Origin: Arsenicicoccus cauae
Lineage (GTDB): Bacteria; Actinomycetota; Actinomycetes; Actinomycetales; Dermatophilaceae
Assembly: GCF_009707125.1 (NCBI RefSeq)
Contig: NZ_WLVL01000056.1
Location: 1 to 64,000 of the forward strand
Length of the DNA: 64,000 bases
Reading direction: 5' to 3'
Below the pieces are notes generated by a model, which saw nothing but the letters and a program-made list of their open reading frames with translations, did not search any database and was not told the DNA's origin. Each line of letters opens with the position of its first letter. The stretch's first letter is position 1. Positions 62,048 to 64,000 of the stretch are shown in pieces. The position numbers were made by a program, and so were the translations under genes.

Positions 62048-64000
62048 CCGACGATTGTGCCCCGATCCGCTGGTGCGCGGGGGAGGGCGACCTGCACGAC
62101 GAGGGTGCGGCCACGGTCGACGAGGACGCCGCGGCCCGGTGGGGGTGCGTGCAGCCGGGGGAGCGCGACCCCGAGCAGGTCGCCCTCCGAGGCGTGCCGC
62201 GGCTGCAGGACCAGGCCGGTGGCGGCGCGGCGCAGCTCGGTCGCGAGCCCTCGATAGGTCGCCGCCAGGTGCTGGGTCGTGCCGGAAGCCACGAGGACGG
62301 GACCCCCGGGATGCGTGACGGCGTGCCGGGCCAGCGCGACGAGGACCTGCTCGACGGGGCTGTCCAGCAGGTGTTCGAGGTCGTCGACCAGGACCACGGC
62401 GTCGGGGTGCTGGTCGAGGTGCCGGCGCAGGGCCTCGTCATCGGTCGGGCCGAGCACCGGCACGACGGGCCCCGGCGCCGCGATCGTCGTCCTGCTGTGC
62501 GCGTCGGCCCACGCGGCCGCGGGCGAAGGGCCTGCCGCGACCACGACCACCCGGTCGGCCGGGCGCCCGCACGCCTGCGCGAGGGCGACCAGGGCGGTGC
62601 TGCGTCCGCTGCCAGGCGGCCCGCACACCGTCACCACGGGGCGGGCCGCGAGGTCCAGCGACACCGGGCCGGCCTGATCGCCGCCGACGCCGAAGGCGCG
62701 CGGGTCCGCGTGCCGGACCGCGTCGCTGGTGACGGACGACGGGAGGGGGCGCAGGGTCAGCGGCGGTCGCCGTCGTGCCGATGGTGCGTCGTCGGCGACA
62801 CGGAGGACGTCCTCGGGCTCGACGAGGACCAGCTGGATCTCGGCGTGGTCCGAGGCCCGCAGGGCACGTCCGGCCGGTTGGTGCTCCGGGCGGGCCGACG
62901 CGGGGACGCCGCACAGGGCCAGGTCCGTCGCGTCGGCCAGGCGCAGCAGCAGGCGCTCGCCGAGGTGCGTCGCGATGGACGACGTGAGCAGGGAGCGGTC
63001 CCCGGCGAGGGCCATGACGAGGCCCGCGCCAGGGCCGTCGCGCAGGAGCCCGGTGAGCGCGTCCTGCAGGGCCGCGGCCGTCACGGGGTCGGCGCCCGCG
63101 ACGACCGCGTCCCACCGGTCGACGAGCACGAGGACTGTCGGACCCGTCGTCCCTGTCGGCCGCGCATGAGCCATCCCCGCGGCGAGGAGCTCGAGGAGGC
63201 GCAGGACACGTGCGGGGTCGGCGCGGGTGACCCGGGTGCCGCAGTGCGGCAGGGCCTCCAGGTCGCCGAGCCCGCCGTCGCCGTCGACGACGTGCAGGTG
63301 CAGAGAGTCGGGGTCGTGCCGCGCCGCAGCGGCGGCCGCAAGGGCACGCAGCGCGCTCGTGCGACCGGTCCGATGGGTGCCCACCACAGCGAGGTGCCGT
63401 CCCGCGGCGAGGTCGTGGCGCAGGGGCAGCCGGACCTGCGCATCCGGCAGTTCGACCAGGCCGAGGGGCAGCTCGGTGCTCATCGGCTCGGTGCCTGCCA
63501 GATCGGGGTCTGCCAGCTCCGCGGGCCGCAGGAGGTCCGGCAGGGGCGGGAGCCAGGGGCTGGCGGGTAGGGGGCGACCGGCAGCCGCCTCCCGCGTGGC
63601 GCGGACGAGAGACGCGAGCTGGGTGACCGACCCCGTCCGGGCCGACGACACGCGTCGACCGTCGGCGAGCTCCACCGTCACCTCGCCGGCGGTGACCTGC
63701 GCCGGCGCGCCGGCCCAGGCGGTCTGGAAGGAGTGAAGGTTGCCCTCGCCGGTCCGCCACAGCGCGCGACCGGGGAGCCGGTCGCTGATCCGGGCCGCGT
63801 CGGGTGCCTCGATGACGTCCTCGGAGTCGGCGCGGTCCCGCATGCGCAGCGCGACACGGGCGTTGACGTTGGCGCGGATGTCGGGCGTGACGACCCCGGC
63901 GGGCCGCTGCGTCGCCAGCACCAGGTGCACGCCGAGGGAACGACCGATCGTGGCCACCGTGAGCAGCCCCGGCACGAAATCAGGGAGCTCCTGCGCCAGG
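62044..64000 (-). CDS. FtsK/SpoIIIE (EccC-like) multi-ATPase protein, 5' end beyond the window
   Basis: About 652 C-terminal residues are visible; the frame stays open through base 64000. The first visible block, LPDFVPGLLTVATIGRSLG then VHLVLATQRPAGVVTPDIRA, is the C-terminal half of an FtsK/SpoIIIE ATPase domain. Two further P-loop-like domains follow: GTHRTGRTSALRAL and GPPGSGRSTALVAL, both with Arg in place of the Walker A Lys, each with a Walker B-like strand (VLVLVDRWDAVV; AVVLVDDLEHLL). This three-domain pattern resembles EccC of type VII secretion and related DNA-translocase-like proteins. No WXG100 substrates are seen. The stop overlaps crcB (GTGA). Confidence 0.87.
   Translation of the reverse strand, partial: LAQELPDFVPGLLTVATIGRSLGVHLVLATQRPAGVVTPDIRANVNARVALRMRDRADSEDVIEAPDAARISDRLPGRALWRTGEGNLHSFQTAWAGAPAQVTAGEVTVELADGRRVSSARTGSVTQLASLVRATREAAAGRPLPASPWLPPLPDLLRPAELADPDLAGTEPMSTELPLGLVELPDAQVRLPLRHDLAAGRHLAVVGTHRTGRTSALRALAAAAAARHDPDSLHLHVVDGDGGLGDLEALPHCGTRVTRADPARVLRLLELLAAGMAHARPTGTTGPTVLVLVDRWDAVVAGADPVTAAALQDALTGLLRDGPGAGLVMALAGDRSLLTSSIATHLGERLLLRLADATDLALCGVPASARPEHQPAGRALRASDHAEIQLVLVEPEDVLRVADDAPSARRRPPLTLRPLPSSVTSDAVRHADPRAFGVGGDQAGPVSLDLAARPVVTVCGPPGSGRSTALVALAQACGRPADRVVVVAAGPSPAAAWADAHSRTTIAAPGPVVPVLGPTDDEALRRHLDQHPDAVVLVDDLEHLLDSPVEQVLVALARHAVTHPGGPVLVASGTTQHLAATYRGLATELRRAATGLVLQPRHASEGDLLGVALPRLHAPPPGRGVLVDRGRTLVVQVALPRAPADRGTIVG

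Noticed and set aside
61125-62100. Fluoride riboswitch for the crcB genes
   Set aside because: Both crcB genes overlap their upstream genes by four bases, so there is no room for a leader RNA.
52724-64000. Type VII (ESX) secretion locus
   Set aside because: The FtsK/EccC-like protein and the two small helical proteins are about 9 kb apart, the small proteins lack a WxG motif, and no EccB, EccD or mycosin gene is visible.

Overview
The window is about 64 kb of very GC-rich (roughly 70-73%) chromosomal DNA from a high-GC Gram-positive bacterium. The actinobacterial markers are two WhiB proteins, MtrA-MtrB-LpqB, a fused Kgd (E1o/E2) protein, coenzyme F420 genes, SigR-RsrA, a 24-residue bL37-like ribosomal peptide, DUF3499, DUF5719 and DUF6104 proteins, and many GTG starts. 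The overall flavour resembles Intrasporangiaceae and relatives, but that family call is inference only. Coding density is high. I saw no tRNA, CRISPR array, insertion sequence, prophage or clear foreign island.

Layout. 1-170: 3' end of an rRNA operon (5S plus terminator). 0.2-8.2 kb: a coupled M16 peptidase pair, a HisN-like phosphatase, a PAP2 phosphatase, aroA-rsgA, and a divergent SRAP (HMCES-like) protein. 8.3-13.4 kb: sigR-rsrA with an apparent SigR-type autoregulated promoter, bL37, the nickel superoxide dismutase gene with its maturation protease, a quinone-oxidoreductase-like MDR protein, a cytochrome-b5-like lipoprotein, an SGNH hydrolase and a DUF6104 protein. 13.4-20 kb: kgd and a pair of CNNM/CorC-like membrane proteins. 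20-31.8 kb: F420 genes (cofD-cofE) divergent from whiB2, a giant membrane glycosyltransferase, DUF5719, a zincin-like protein without its zinc motif, DUF3499, manB, a Trm112-like protein and a SIS protein. 31.8-44.5 kb: ahcY, mtrA-mtrB-lpqB, comF, hpf, a NarL-type regulator, an AlkX/YcaQ DNA glycosylase and secA. 44.5-53.3 kb: DUF6459 (Rv3235 family), a LysM protein, a tandem-domain protein, an HTH protein, a SAF-domain protein, a ParA/TadZ-like ATPase, an exopolysaccharide sugar transferase, a wax ester/DGAT-like protein, DUF6912 and two small helical proteins. 53.5-64 kb: large NAD-glutamate dehydrogenase, a PdtaS-like histidine kinase, whiB1, a small membrane protein, a CrcB pair and the 3' part of an FtsK/SpoIIIE-type ATPase cut by the window edge.

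Much of the order (aroA-rsgA, SRAP, sigR-rsrA; fbiA-fbiB/whiB2/Rv3259/Rv3258c/manB/SIS; ahcY-mtrAB-lpqB-comF-hpf-secA; pdtaS/whiB1/Rv3217c) matches, from memory, the Rv3217c-Rv3262 interval of Mycobacterium tuberculosis. The window is therefore largely a conserved actinobacterial core neighbourhood with insertions. Genes inside operons are repeatedly joined by 4-base ATGA/GTGA overlaps, while many first genes have a TAGNNT-like -10 element only 6-9 bases before the start codon, which points to leaderless mRNAs. The genes link envelope growth (MtrAB, SecA, glycosyltransferase, phosphomannomutase), redox defence (SigR-RsrA, NiSOD, WhiB proteins, F420) and central carbon/nitrogen metabolism (Kgd, AhcY, GDH).

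The less ordinary points are the two-start SigR arrangement, a tandem 20-bp-phased dyad before the sugar transferase, an unfamiliar C-terminal domain on CofE, lost catalytic residues in several enzymes, and an orphan SAF/ParA-like cluster.
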